A stretch of DNA of 64,000 bases from positions 9,260,711 through 9,324,710 of the forward strand of contig WNKI01000002.1 in the NCBI GenBank assembly GCA_015350385.1, given 5' to 3'. Position 1 is the first letter of the stretch. Each line of letters starts with the position of its first letter. The notes under the pieces are model-generated. The model saw only the letters and a list, made by a program, of their open reading frames with translations, was not told the origin of the DNA and ran no database searches. Positions 31,692 to 46,606 of this stretch are shown here, piece by piece. A program made the translations under genes and the position numbers. This DNA comes from Aculops lycopersici. Lineage: Eukaryota > Arthropoda > Arachnida > Trombidiformes > Eriophyidae.

Positions 31692-33440
31692 TTTGCTTTG
31701 ATAGTAAGATAAACGAAAGAGAGATTGCCGATGATGCAGGATAATTAACTTACCTGGTCTCAAGTTTTTCAAGAGCCATATGATGCGACGATTAGTTGCC
31801 CTCAGCTCGATGGGCCTGCTGCTAAATGATCTGAGCCCAAATGTTGTTGAAACGAGAGGAGCGGAAAACAATAGAAACCGCAAACCATCGACTGCTCTGA
31901 TTAGATTACCTCCGGCCGCCTCCTCCTCCTCCTCCTATTTCCAGCATCCTCGCCACCAAACTCCATGGCCAGCTGCAGTTCATTTCAATTTGCCCTCCTA
32001 CCTATCCACCCAAGTGCCTAGCCACCCACTAGAAGAGAGGACTGGGGCACACCTTTGGTCTCCCCTCTTCTTCACTCTTTTTAAGCCTCCTCTGAAACTC
32101 TCTCCATTGTAGTTCCTTTGAACCGTCGATAAGTAAACCACCTGAACATAAGCAGCACCTTCTAATGCTCGGATGGAAAGCATAACAATTCATGAATGAA
32201 ACGAGGCAACCTGTTGATGCTGACAAGCGCTCGTCTGGATGCCAGAGGATCAATAATAAAAATAAAATGGCAACACCAAATGAGGGCATCATATAACATG
32301 ACTGGTCAATCTTTAGCCACTTCACACTCTTTAGACAAAGTACAGCGCACGCTTCTCGATCAGTAGCTACAGGTGGTGGCGGCGGCGGGGTTACTCTGGT
32401 CCACTGCTATGAAGGCGACGAGAGACCTGAACAAAGGCAACTAAAAACGGAAGCTGTAACAACTAAAGTGCGCAAGCGTGAGCCGCATTGTTTCTCGACA
32501 CTCTAGTCGTCTCCGTTGCCGTCATCGTCGTGCCGGATCAATTATCGCAACTTGGCCCAGTAGGGGAGATTGAAATACCTAAGCTTCCGTTTGCTGTATA
32601 ACTTACTTGCTTCCGTCCTTCCTTGTGTGTTAACTAAGGTCGCAGTTAACGCTATCAATAGATCGCGCGAGAAAATGAGCAGATCAGATAAGCGGCAAGA
32701 TCACTAGGCTAAAAGTTTCAGTGATAACTTTCGGCCGACTTACACTTGCAAGTTGCAACAGAACCTTTGCTGCTCACATGATATTACCTGTGCGCGTTCC
32801 AATTGAGTTCATTCACAAAGGCAGCGGTGATCCCACTCTCTCCCTTGTTTTCTAGTTAGAGCATCATCATCGTAGTTGCCCGACAAAACTAAGGCAGCAA
32901 CCGTTTCCATTCACACATGTTGGTCTCGGTGACGGTGGTTATGGTGGCGGCAGCACCATAGAAGTAGTGCCAATGCAAACTGTGATACGGACAATCGCCG
33001 CGGTGGCAATCGCTTCGACGGGCAGAGGTTGGGGCTTGTTATTGTCGGCTGGCTATTTGGTTGGCTGGTTGGGCGACTGGATTGTATTGCTACCATTATT
33101 GTTATTACTGTTATACTCTTGGAGTTCTCAACTTCTTCTCAGAAAACTCGGCTCACTTTTGGATAAGCTAAATGCTGGAGGAGCGCCAATTAAGTTTACG
33201 ATGCAACAAGTGGCCATGCCGCCGCCGTTGCCGCTTCTAGTGGTGGACTGGCTCCAACCTGCTAGCTAGAAAACCATCGCTCTTTTCCCATTTCTTCGCA
33301 CAACTCGCCCCCAACTCAAAAGTCAAGGATGGGAGCCTTGGAGGACAGGAGGCAGAGGGCAATGGCGCCACGATGCTAGCTAGCAGGCAAACACTTGGTA
33401 AAACACTTGGTCAAGTTCAGTTCTAATTATCATGATGTCT

Positions 33441-33486
33441 CACACACACACACACTAACACTAACACTAACACTAACACTAACACT
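33441..33486. repeat. (CA)n followed by (CTAACA)n tandem repeat
   Basis: About seven CA units run directly into about five CTAACA hexamers. The hexamer is not one of the known animal telomere repeats. Confidence 0.88.
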
Positions 33487-36400
33487 CAAGCTCATACAGG
33501 TAGGCAATAATAAGCCAGGTGAGCGGGTAGCTCAGTAAGTTGCATTGCGCCAGTGGCGGCGGTCGTCACTGAAGAGATATTGGTGTAGATCCGACATCTC
33601 TTTGAGCTGCTTATAATGTTAACATATGCGCATATTAGTCGCCACTGCCTCTTGCTGCTCACAAGCTGCTGCTGCTCCAACTTTTCTCAAAGGTAAAATG
33701 ATACTTCATTCGGTTAGACTCGTTGTTGTTGCCGCTGATGTTGCTCGTACCTTCTTGGCTCACTCACGGTGACGATAAACATCTTTAAATGAGGTGCTCC
33801 AACAGGTAGAGCGAGCAGTTCAAGCAAATCGGCAGCAGCGGTGGCGGCAACCGACAACACTGCGGAATAAACACATGCACATAAGTGGTTGAGATGTGGA
33901 TACATTTTCCATGTTCCAGTTGAGCTGCTGCCTTGTTCTTGCCTCATATGAGTTTTAAGCGCTTATCAAGTCCTAGAGATTGCACAGGTACTTTGGTTTG
34001 CCAATTGAACTAAGGTTACTCGGGTAGAAATATTGTCTGTGTGTTTACTTCGCTCACTATCTCCTACAAGCAGCAGTGATGCTTACGATGACGACGACCA
34101 CGGAGACGATACAATCGTCGCGCGTCGACTAAAACGAACTCGAGTCCTACGATGCAACAGGTGCGCTGCTGGCGGCACTAAACGCGCAACTCACTTCCTA
34201 TTCCTTGTTGCTGCTTTGATTCTAGAGTTGGACTTGAATGGATAAGGTAAATGAGTAAAGTTGACTCCAGTTAGGGGGCGCAAATCATGTGGCTCACCAG
34301 TGCGGTGGTGGTTCTCCAATTTGGTTTGCGTTTCTGGTTTTGGTTCATGTTGGCAAAACTCATTATGATGGTCGACCGGTGATGCTCACTTAAATTGGAC
34401 TCAGTAATTATAAGCGCGCAAAGCATCCGCTAACCACCACAACCACCACCAGCATCACTTCGTTGCTCCTTCGATATTACTCTCAGTCAACTGACTGTCA
34501 GTCTGTCGACCTACCGGCTGAATGAATGACTGGCCAGCATCAATGAAACCAGAACCAAAGCACCAGAGTCAAGCGACGTCGTCAGCATCCGACTTGATAT
34601 AATGTATCCGCCGCCGCAACTTAAAACCGGAAATCTGAGTGAGCGCTGGACTCACAATCAAGGTAATTGAATTGACTTCTTCACCGTTGCTCTTTTTTCT
34701 CATTTGGATTCATTCATACAAGTCAACACAACATTATTGTGCATCTCCGACAGGCTACTGTTATGTCGTAGTTACTCGTCGCCTCTTCATTCGAGAATGG
34801 ACGAGCAGTCCTCGAGTTAGTAGGAGCGCAACTAGCCACAATAACACGCGTTGGCAGCAGGATGCACCGCGGATTGTATCACAAGTATAATATAACGTAT
34901 AACTGTTTAACTCAATGTTACTTTGACCAGGTTTCTCTAATATTCTGGCGTTGTGAAAATCTCATTAATGATTTCCTGTTAGAACCAAGTTTCATGTGAT
35001 TTCATCTGCTTGCTCTTTTGATATCAATAACGAAAGACCAGTTTGATTCGAAGCACACATAACTTTTGACCCCAATCTCGTGCGGTGGTTTGGCCGAATA
35101 TAAGTCGAAAAAACTCTCTCGTATCACGAGCGGCGGTTGACTTTTGCAAGTTAGTATTATTATTATTACGACTCAATGTAAGGGGATATTTAGCCCAAAC
35201 ACGCGCCAAGAAGAACACCGACAAGACATGGCGACCGTTGGCTGTCATCGAATCAACGCTTGAGTTCTCATCTCTGGCTCAAACTTTGGCCCATGGAGAT
35301 GACATTTGCTTTCCTCAGGGCGGCTTTCAAGAAGTGGCCAACCAATGAGTATGGACATTTTTCGAAACGCCAGATTGCTCTCTTACAATACGGCTATCGG
35401 CGTTGACTTTTTTCGGCGCTTGTCAAAATATTTCCCTAGTTGGCACGTCGAAAGTCGTTCACCGAAAATCATCGCGGAATTAAACCGCTAAAAATCAACA
35501 GAGCGCAATAATTGATTGCCAATAGATTGACTTTCGGCGAGATGGTGTTGGTAGGTTTTCCAACTCGAACAATAACAATATAACGCACGATAGACTTTGC
35601 GCACAATTGCAAAGTGATGAGATGTATCCATCCAAATTGCTAATAAGATGATTTGCTCTGCTTCACTGGATGCGGCCGATCTATTACCTGGCGCCTGCTA
35701 CTGGTTCGGTAACCAATTTCACACCACCACCACGAGCTCAAATCAAAATCCCAGGCACCAGGTGAGACCAAGTCCCGGCAACCACAAGAGTCCACACAGG
35801 CTAAGGTTAGTTTGTGGTGGGTAGGCGAGCGAAAAATTGGTGGGTTTGCGGCTGTTTTGGTCCAGATTGTGTGGGATTGTGGTCGCATAAATGATTCATC
35901 GATTCGCCACCATTGGTCATTGATGTTTTTGTTGCTAGCATCGCCAGGTAAGCGCAACAGGTAAACTCATTAGCATTCAATGTGTCACACTGTTTCTTGG
36001 TTTGCACTGGTTCTTAGTCTACTATTGCTGCTGTCTCTGCTGAGGTTGCAACGGAAACCAAGCAACTAAGCAGCCAACGTGTGACCTCCAGGTTGGGCGA
36101 ACGTAACAGTCAGACGTTGAAGTAGTAGCCCAACTGATTGTTTCCTGCTCTATTCTCATCACGTTGCCGCTGATATAGTCAATTGAGACATCCAATTTCC
36201 TCTAAAAACCAATATCCTGTGTCGTAAAAAGTGCTAGCCATCGACAATAATAAAATAGTGAGAACTAATATGCTAATCGTGAGCTGGTCATGATAAATTT
36301 GCAAGTTCTCCTCCTCTCAATAGAGCGATATAACTTGAGCCAAGAGGCCGATATCCACCAGTTCAGGATATTTCATCACTACTACTACTACTACTTGCCT

Positions 36401-39400
36401 CTTGCTTTTCATTGTGTCCCTTATATGGGTAAAATTGATGGAAAACTTGATTCTTACTACTAGATGGCCAAGTAGATTTCGATTTTTCAAGTAAACCACC
36501 ACGACTACCAGTTCAATTGGCGGAGCAATTTGCCAACGTTTTGACACTTCGCTCCATGGCAGATCGCCTCTACTGTTCCATTGCTAGTGTTCCTCTCCTA
36601 TGGTTGCAGCCACAACAACAACAACTACCACGTCGACGTCGCTCTGTCTGCCATATCGCACGCCACAAGGCGAGTTGACCGAAACTCAAAGTTTCCTTTA
36701 GTTTCGGCGATGTTGCTAGTGTTGAAGCTGGTAGTGTCAGAATTGTGACTGTTGCTTGCAATTGGAATATAAATGAATGAGCAGTAGCTCAATTGTTGTA
36801 ACCTCTAGTTGCCGATTCATGCCAACTATTCCGTCGTCTCTCTGGCAGAGAGTTGTTCTTGCTGTCGTAATGACTACTGCCAATTTCGAGAAAAGGTTAC
36901 TTCCAATGACCATAAAGAAGCCCGTCTATTTCGTTTCGACTTTATCCGCTACCAGTCTCACTACTTGCAATGGGTAGGGGGAAATGTGGGTCGACCTCTA
37001 CGGCGGACTAGGTCGGCTCCACGTGGAGTTCTCTCGACAGCCAGCAGTGGTAGTAGTAGTAGTTTTCTAATATTAGCAGTGGCAGTTCCGATTTTGGTGT
37101 CTCTCATAATAGAAACTTCGTACATCTTAATGACTCATTGGTGTGCCGCGCAAACCAATTGGGTGTTGGTAAACAAACACCCAAATAAAAATGGTAGCCT
37201 GCTTTATAGGTCTTGTTAGTGTTGTTGTGTTGGCAAACACCCAGAAGTTTTGTCGCCACGAACTAAGGAAACCAAAACTCATGGTTACTGGATCGACCGA
37301 AAAATCAACCGACATGGCGGATAGTAACTGGAGGTTAGTTTCGGTAGTATCCTGGAAATCGAAACCAAAATCCTCGGTTGACTCCAATCAATCAACAGAA
37401 GAAAGAGACTGGCGTTGCCATCTTATCTTTTAACCAATCCTTTGCGCTTTTTCTTAACCATGACTATGGTTAATCAAAAAGTCCGGGCATTCAGTTTGGT
37501 CGAATGTGGTGGCGATAGTGGCCATGAGCTTTGAGGTGTTTTTCGTGGCAGTCGAATAACTTGGTGGGACAATTTCACTATCAAGGGGCACTGCGTAATA
37601 ATATTGGCCTCTAGCTTTCGGGATTAGATTGGATTATTTCCTTTCTTGATATTTCGTAATCACGCGGAGCCCGAGTATTTTGGGCGATGACTTGGGGTCA
37701 GAGGAGTGAGGATTTGCGACGCTTACGGAGTCAATATGCTACTAATTCTACTCTCTTTCCTATTGTGGGATTGATTTGTTAACCAGAAGGTTATGGTGAA
37801 AAGCAGATTGAAAATAAGAAGTCACCGATCAGTCAGAGTCAATCAGTCAATCATTTGACGTTTCTGAAGAATCTTAGGTGGTGTTGGTGGAATAATAGCA
37901 ATGGGAATAACTCAATCTAGTTGCATCATAAATCAGCTTATTCCCCCTGGTTTTTGCAAAGCTGGTTTTTCCTTCTTAGCATGCTGCTCAAGTTTAAGAG
38001 AGGCCCAGTTTTTGTCCTTGCCGAGGACTTGACTTTATTCGCTCGTTCGTTGAATTGGTTTAACCTTGAGTTTACACAAGAGAGTCAAATTTCGCGCCCC
38101 AATTGTCTTTGCACGTAACGCGCACAATCGGGAGCGAACTTTACGAATTCGTAGATTCCCTGAAGAACTACTGTTTTTGTCACCTGATTTTGCATAAGCG
38201 CAACCAAAGCTCATAGGGTATGGTGCGATTTCAAATGGCTAGTGTCCACTTACATGGGAATCTTAGATATAACTATCAACTTCTATTTATCCAGATTGAG
38301 TTATTATATTAAACAAATGCAAATTCTTCGACTCAAGCTGAGTCGTGATCGTTGCTGGTTTTGTTGCGGGACTACTGCTGCTACCACTAGTGAGGTAGTA
38401 GTTGTCTTTGAGGCGCCATACTAGACAGGAGTCAAATTATAAGGCGCAAATTATCGCGCGCCTAGTTCTTATTTGGCATGAGTTTGTTTGCTCAAGTCAT
38501 CGATTCCATCACCTCGAAACCGCGACAATATAAACGTCACCACTGCTACCATTGCTCACTTAACTGTACAAACCTCAATACCGCCACATCGATTCACAAC
38601 TTATTCCATTCCGTTTATCGTTGACCATGAGCAACAAGTCCGCCAACTCGGCTAAATTCTGACCTCAAACATCTAGCAGCATCAACTACAATGGATCTCA
38701 AATACAATGCACCACCTCCACTAATAGAAAATCCTGAGCGAGCGAGACATTCTTGGCAAAGAAACTAACCTCGAAACAGGCAATGGATCCAATAGCAGCT
38801 CACACAAACAACATGAAGGTTTCGGTTTTTCAACCTAACCGACTGACCATTCAATTGTGCTCCAGTTCAAGTTACAGTCATTTGTTAGCAATAAGAGGAA
38901 AGGAGAAGAGAGTTAACTCAACTTGAGGTAGTATGGCCAATCAATTGATCACAGCTACTTGGGTTCCTTAGGAGTTGGAATTCTTTCATGAGTATGAGAG
39001 CAATAGGATAACCTTCCATTCATGGATCTGATGAAAATTCGTTATTGTGTCATGCGAACGGATCGACACAATAAAATATCCAAGAGGAACTCATAAGTCA
39101 CCTGAAGCTTGACTTTCTTCTGAACAATATCAATGTTCAAATTATAAGAACACACAACGAGACAGAACTCAGCTTGACGCCATCAAACTAACCATATGCT
39201 CTCACTTTTGGCCAACATTAAAACTCGAGACCTTTGACCTTGGTCAGTAAGTTAATCAGTAATTGCAATCGTAAGCGGATGGAAAAGTGGGCAAGAGAAG
39301 GTTGCTTGATGATGATATCAAAATTTTTGTCCCCAAAGCAAACATTGGCGATCTGTCACAGTCACAAATTCAACTCTTACTGCTGCAACCTACTTTAGCG

Positions 39401-40040
39401 CCAAGAATGGGCGCTACTTACCGAGGAAACAATTTGAGCAAACAAAGGTGAATCTCTGTCTACGCTAAACCACTGAATCAGCTAGCAGTCGGAATACAAT
39501 TTGCTGCTATGTGCACAAATCCATTTGTCATGAGGTTTTTCGTTTGAATCCTCTAGCAGCTTAGACAACTCACAACTTAGTGGCTCGAAACTGCTATATT
39601 GATCTACTTTCATAAGCTCTGATCATGATCATAATCATACTCTCACCTACAATTCAAGCTGACCTAGACTACGAGCGTGCACCCAACTTCTTGGGTGCTA
39701 TATTAAACTTGAATTATGGGTGAAATATGATGCCATGTAGAATAGAGAATATGATACAGTTTAACCAATAGAGCGCAGGAGAGGAAGCAACTTAAATATC
39801 ATCCAGCCTACGGAAGGTTAAGAGGAAGTCAAACGGCTTAGTTTTAAACCAAAGAGCGTGAACAATGAGACTTAAGGAGAACGAAGAAGTGGAAGAGGAA
39901 AAAGAAGCGGCGAAACTGTTGTTACTGTATATCAATGGAGATGAATATAAATATGAATATGGAATAAGCTCAGTCCACTCGACCAACAAAGTTTGCGCTC
40001 GCCCAATCCCACGTTCCTGAGGTGCAACATTAGTCATCTC

Positions 40041-40083
40041 CTTTTGGTGGTTATTGATGAAAAAGTATCATTACCACCAAAAG
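40041..40083. repeat. Short imperfect hairpin
   Basis: CTTTTGGTGGT at the left and ACCACCAAAAG at the right pair perfectly over 11 bp, with an AT-rich 21-base middle that can extend the stem imperfectly. Confidence 0.7.
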
Positions 40084-43000
40084 TAAGCGGCATGGGGAAA
40101 TCCGAAGGTGAGTTATGATATTTAGACATTCAGTGGGTTGTAGTTTATGCGCGTAATAGAAGGTAAACTAGTGGTAGTTCAGTTGCAAAACCAAATGAAT
40201 AAGACATTTAGGCTAACCGATAAGCCCAAAAGTGACTCCTTGAGATCCCAGTCAACAAATAAATCATACGATTATGATTCAATGGTAACCGATGTATCCC
40301 AAATAGTATCCTGAATGGAGTTATAAAGACCCAACTTACGCATACTGGCGACCATGATCATGACAACTCGAATCAAGCGTTCGCTCGGCCAGTGACCTCG
40401 ATCTGAATATTGGAAAGAGGATTCATCAATGTTCCAAAGGACTACTGGCAAGAAATCACCTGTCAGGTGGACCAAAATAAATCTGCTCCTGTCCCTTTGA
40501 TCAATCTGTTCAGCCCACTGAGCCGCACCCCCATTTACAACGGCAAGCCCCTTTATTCGGTGGCCGCCGAAACTTGGAATATAATTAATCTGGTGCAAAT
40601 ATTGGTGAGTGGTGCAAAGATGGACTCACAAGAGAGTTGATTGATTTTGTTGGCCCATCAAGCAAGCAAGCGACAACTAAAACTGCAACTCTCATGTTCC
40701 ATCTCAAAGAGATAAAGTTACTCGATGAGACATTTAAAGACCTTACGATTCTAGCGAGTGGATTTGTACCAAAACGCCGGCGTGAAGTCTTTGTTGTCAG
40801 AGCTAACTAAAGACTAAGGTCTCTCTTTAGACTGATTCTGTCAATCAGTCAGCCGCCCCCAGGTGAGAGTTCAATCAATCGGAACCAAACTGGGCAAGTG
40901 GATAATGACAAAATAGTCATCAAGAGGCGGCGGAGATTGCGGCCGCTGCCACAAAATAATCGGCAACTTCAAAGTTACCTGTCGATAATGTGTGTGTTTG
41001 TCTGTGCGGGCAAATCCCTATGGCCACCACCACTACTTAACGTCCGTTTTCACGCTTCATTCAGTTCCACGCGGGGCCTTTGTTTCACCCTTCACCTGAT
41101 ATCAGTATCACCAGACTTTTGACTTCACTCTTGAGATAAAGAAGCGTGTAAACACCATGGTCAGTTGGCACAACTCAATGCCTCACTCGGGAAAGAGCAC
41201 AATTAATTAGTCATCAAGTTGATGGTCACAGGTCCGGTACTTTGTGAGACTCCCAGCTGATTAATCGTTAGGCTGGCACCCACAGCACTCGCACCCAAAG
41301 ATTGGAGAAAAGTCGAGAGGATTATTATCAAACTAGTGTCCGTGGTAAAGAAGACAACCACCACCGGGGCTTATCCATCGAGGCAGTGAGATGAGTTATT
41401 AGACGTGGAATCGATACAGGAATATATTGTCCCAAAATTTAGCCACTCGAGAGGAACATAAACTAATTGTCATGAACTTGCGAGGTATTGGTGGTGGTGG
41501 CGGCAGTAGTGGTAGCGACGGTTGCTGCTAAGAAAATCACCGCAAACTACCATATGGAAAAGATTTAGGGAACTCCGCCTTCAAAAGGGAGTTGTAAAAC
41601 CGCAAGGCGGCAAATTGTAAGCCCGGCAAAAATAGAGGCTATCGAGGCTTGTGTGTTAAAATAATGGCCTGTTGGTTTGATCCCACTTTACTGGTTGGTC
41701 ATCAAACAAAATGACGATAAGTTCAGGAGGATTGGCCAATATATATTCGCGGTTGCGGCCATAGCTTATCACAAACCAAACGCCAAATCGTTATAACTTC
41801 AAGTGTGTATCTATCAAGTGTGCTATCAAAACTGATCCGCTGCTGCTGTTAGACCAAATCTGACCAGACTAGATGACGAATGGGTGGAGTAACCGTCGAT
41901 TGAGGATATTTTGGTAGCAACCAGAAGTCGATCAAAACAACCGACAACAACAAAATGTTGGTATAGTTGAAGAGCAAGTTTGACAAGCAGTTGCAGGTTA
42001 ATTGTGGTACCCTTGTGGTGAACCCGATTTCTGCACCGCAATCAGAGGAGGGCCGTTGTAATGAATACAACTTTTAGATAGAACCAGATATGGTTGTTGT
42101 TAATGTTGCTGCCCATGTTATAGCACTCAAAGATAACCGAACTACCGTAGTCACAACAACTCAAACCGGAAGCCGGAAAAGTGGCTTCTATCATCCTGGT
42201 CGCACACTTTGGTAGCATAGGTTCAGCTCAAGCTCAAATGTAATTAATAACCACTGGTCACTTGTTCTTCATCTCTCAACTTCCTGTCCAGATGTAGCAC
42301 AGGTAGCCACTTTGGGATTAGATTGGCGTAAGTCGGACTTTTTCTCACATGAACCGAGGAGTTTATCGACCTGCTAAATCTTGTTCCGTAGAAGGCATTT
42401 GAATCAAAAGAAGAACATTGACATTGAACTCGCAACTAACAAACTAGAGGTTATCTGTTACCTGCAGTCAAATCAGCTACAGCTACGTGCTCGACCTCAA
42501 AATTCTTACATTGTTCCCGGAGACTCCTCTCAAAATTCCCTCTAAAATCACTAGCGCTAAGTCGCTAAGTTTAAGGTTGAAAGTGAAACCAGATGTACTC
42601 AATTCCAAGGGGACTTTGTGGAATGGTGCTGGTGCTGGCTAAAGTAGGCATCAGTTGCAGAAATAGAACTGCCTCGTAATGGTCGAGGTGGTGGCCAACC
42701 TACAAACAAGATTTGATTTGTTATGTTTAATGATCAAATCGTCGGCGACTTCCTAGTGGTAGAAGTAGTTGACCACTCATACTAGTGATGGTGGTTGTCT
42801 AACAGCCAGCCAACCAGCCAACCAAAATTGCTTGAGGTTCGAGTGGTGGCTGGAACACGCCTTGTAATGATGATCGGGGGGCTCTCAAATGGCTCTCATA
42901 TGATGACCACCACTACCACTACCACTACCGCGACCTCAACCACACTCTCATCGTCTTATTCCTCTTTGGAAGCCCACTGGTTCAAGTTGGAAGGAAAACC

Positions 43001-46000
43001 CAGAAGAACCTGAAGCTTTGCCATTGCAATTGGGAACCGCTACTCGCCAATAAGTAAGCCTAGTATGTAATTAAATCTCAGGAGTAGAATTTATGCCAGC
43101 CAAGAGAAAGCTGAGGCCAGGTGAGTTTTTGCCACTGTATAAAATGGTAATAACAATGAGAACATGAAAGCTACCAGATGGATTTCCAACGGAAGCCGAC
43201 AGTTTTGTAGGTTAATTTGATAGAGTTGGATTAAAACTGTCATCAGAATGTCTGGTCTCTCGTTTCCCATTTCTTGGTGGTGGAGTTTTTAAAATCATAG
43301 AACTTTGAGGACAGAGGGCTGAAATCTTTTGCCACTAAAATATACACTCAAATTTGAGGAAATGACGCAAGACTTGAATTACCTGGTCAACGCGAATGCT
43401 CCTAGGCAAGGATCTTGTAATCGACTGCATTACGTTTAAATCGCAATTAAATGGTAATCATCGACAACAATTAACCTCGAAGATTGCACTCAATCACACA
43501 TCATAAAGGGGAGTTTGTTTGCAACTTCGAACAGGTAGCTGTTGATGTTGGCCAGCAACCTCGTGAGTTTGTGATGACGAAACGAGAAGTAACATGATTC
43601 CTTGGCCAAATGGAAAATAATTGATCGGTTTCACTTACAATAAGAATCGCAAACTGCATATGGATACACAAACTTGGTGTCACCTACTCCGATGGGCCGA
43701 TGGGCCAACTGGTGTGGTTAAAGAGAACGATTGATTTCGTATCATGAGCATCCGCCCATGATGCAGTCGTTTTAAGTCGTGATAGTCGCCCGAGGGATGA
43801 GCGGCGGGCGCCTGAATCGAAAAATTGATTAGCCTTGACTTTCGCCGACTGATAGCAGTGAACACCACTCACCTGTGATTATAGTGAGCAATAAATGATA
43901 AAATTGCATGGTCATTCGAGTCTACGACTCTCATTTCTCCATTTCCGTGATTCTTAAATTTCTCGATCTTGCATTTACAGCGAGCGGCTTGGCAAAGCTG
44001 CCGCTTGCTCGAGGCCATGGGCAACGGATCTCGAGAAGATTTGAGAATGAATCTTAATCACTTGATTCATTGTGATCAGCGAGAATGATAACTCGAGGAA
44101 TTATGCGGGACTCATATTTTCTATCCTTACTTTGTCTAGTTGGACTAATTTACAAGTAGAGAGAGAGAGAGAGATTGCGCAGGTGACTTGATGGCTGGAG
44201 TCAGGTGGTTGGTGGTGTGCAGGTTGTGCGTCGAGTCGACGCCAAATTTACAGGTCAAAAACTGATACTCGCGGATTCCTTCTCCTCTCTAGAGTTGATC
44301 TGATTTGAGGAAGAAAGAGCAACAAAGCTTTTGAGTTGTGTATCGAGAACAAGCAGATAAATTTCCTAACAAATTCTGAAAACAATAAAGTACATCATCG
44401 CCACCACCACTACCAATGACACGGGTATTAAGTGATGAATTCTTTCACTCCTGGTTATAATTATACACTTCACTTCAGTTCTTGGACTTTGGTCCCATAA
44501 CAACACTAAAGCCATCGACGGCGGCCACAACATCAATGTGAACCAGATGGTTTCTACGATTTACCGCCAGCGTTTTAACTCGTGGCCACTGGCCACCGAT
44601 TAGATTGTCTCCTCTAACCGCCTACTCTTTGTAATTTTGCGGTGGAAGAATCCCCGAAGTCCTCGAGCATTATGTTATTTTAGTATTTACAAGTGTAACA
44701 TGAATTGTAGCGAGTTGTATAGCAAATCTAACGGACCACTTGGAGCCAATAATGTTAGGGGCCAATGAGCGACCAAACCGCAATGGTTACCAGCTTCACC
44801 GAAGCAAGCAAGTTGGAGCAGACAACCTGATCGGACATGATCCAGTTTTGCAACAAACTACCAATTTGCTCGCCTGCTTTCTCTTGTTCTCACTCCATCT
44901 CTCATGTTATCTCGTGGCGAGAGCAAGCGAAGAATTTTTTGATTGTAGGTTAGATGTGCGGCTTTGGATTTCAATTGGATTGTTGAGATACGAATAGAGA
45001 AAGAGAGGAGGGCAAATTTGTCGGCTTAAATGAAAAGTCAGTGTCTCTGTTGTCTGTCTGCTTTGGATTTTAAGGTTCTAAACGCGTGTCACTATTCCCA
45101 CTACTCGCGAGTCTTGACTCGTGATGCTAGACAGAATGTCGCCACGATCAAACGTATCGATTGCATTCAACTGGTGTCAACGAAAATAGACAGAGAGTCT
45201 CTTCATTCTAACAATTGATATGATCCAACACTAAAAGTTTCGCCGCTTTAGATGAGCATATCAAACGAGTGGCCAGCATATGGTTGCTGTACATCCTCCA
45301 AGTGAGAACTTGGATAAGTTTGTTACAAAATTGACACTTGGCTGCTACTGATCTTCCACAGTGGTTCGCTCAAATACATGTATAATGAGCGAATGAATGA
45401 ATAAATACACAGTGCGAGCCATATCATTAGCAATCCTATGAGCACTGACCAATGGAAACATTGAAAGAGCCGAGAGAGATGCTAATGTGGATGAGTTTCG
45501 GAGTTGGGGCGTGCTATAGACAATCAGCCTCTAACTGTGAGGTAAAGTATAAAAGAGAAATAAGTGACTGCTAGTTCAATCCGCCGTCTCGTTGGGCTCT
45601 GATATGTGCGAGTGGTGTTACATTATCATCGATAAAAGAAAGTCAGTTGGTGGCAAGGAGGAGAATTGTAATAAATGAAACAATAATAGGATTAATGGAA
45701 TGAATAATCATTCGTTATGTGTTCGTGATTTCAGTTGCGACTTTCGATTTGTAACTCGCAACTACTAAACTTAAGCGACTTCTCTCTCGCATCGGTGGCC
45801 ATGGACACGTTTGGTCACAAATAATCACAATGCCAGAGAGACAAATCCCGGGCTCCGACTCACTCCCCTCAATCGTGGTTACCGATAACGCCACAACCAC
45901 GGCTTATTGTGGCAATCACTACCTCCATCGGTGGTCAGAAGTCACTGTCGGTTGGATGGTCAAAATTTTATACATTTCTTTAGTCAATATATACCTGCGG

Positions 46001-46552
46001 CAAATAATGTTGACTCTTTCCTCATAGACATACCAATAGGATGATACTGCGACTCATGAGTACCAAGACTAAAGAGTTGCTCGTGTTGCGTAATGATCTA
46101 TAGAGAATGGGTCCATGAAACTGCGACAATTATTATGTGTGATTGATTGAATCGCTCCTCTCAGTGGCCACCTGTGGCCTGATACAACTCGTCTCAATAA
46201 TTGCGTTACTCCCTCGTTGATGTCTCCGAAGAGACAGTGGCGCCAACTTACGGGCAATCAATTCATTTTCTAATCTATGAGCAGGTAAATACAACAGCTC
46301 ACAAAACCGGCAAAGATCCTCATGCAGTGAATGGATATAATGAATCATAATTGAATTAGGAACTGTCATCTCTAATTATTCATGCTCTTGAAATTGAGCT
46401 TCTCGAATCAAGTAGACAAAGCCTTCAAACCACAAAGAGAATACTTGTCAAGAGAGGCGCAAGATATTATCCGGTTTTTTAAAACAGAGAGTGTCGACAA
46501 AATGTCGTGCCACGAAAGAGTTGAGTGACCCAAGAAGATTCTTTGGGGTGTT

Positions 46553-46558
46553 TTTATT
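46553..46558 (-). terminator. Poly(A) signal of RPA1
   Basis: AATAAA on the minus strand, about 49 bases past the RPA1 stop codon. Confidence 0.7.
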
Positions 46559-46606
46559 GAGATACTTGGCACGTATCTGAAGTATTTTTCCTAAAGCATC
46601 TCAATT

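Larger units (their letters stand above)
24673..46606. other. 22-kb gene-free region upstream of CBF-beta
   Basis: No ORF here has a recognisable domain, consistent codon pattern or splice partner; the longest open frames (about 110-136 codons) look like chance. The region is rich in microsatellites, short inverted repeats and ACCAC/GGTGG and CAGGTR motifs. It may hold CBF-beta 5' UTR exons, enhancers or non-coding RNAs. None can be shown from sequence alone. Confidence 0.6.

Noticed and set aside
31780..32112. 110-codon plus-strand frame with a Ser run
   Set aside because: No domain, no splice context and composition like the surrounding non-coding DNA.
33454..33486. Interstitial telomere
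   Set aside because: CTAACA/TTAGTG is not a known animal telomere unit and the array is short.
36809..37219. 136-codon plus-strand frame
   Set aside because: Mixed composition with no recognisable motif; its frame crosses a short hairpin at about 37164-37188. Probably chance.
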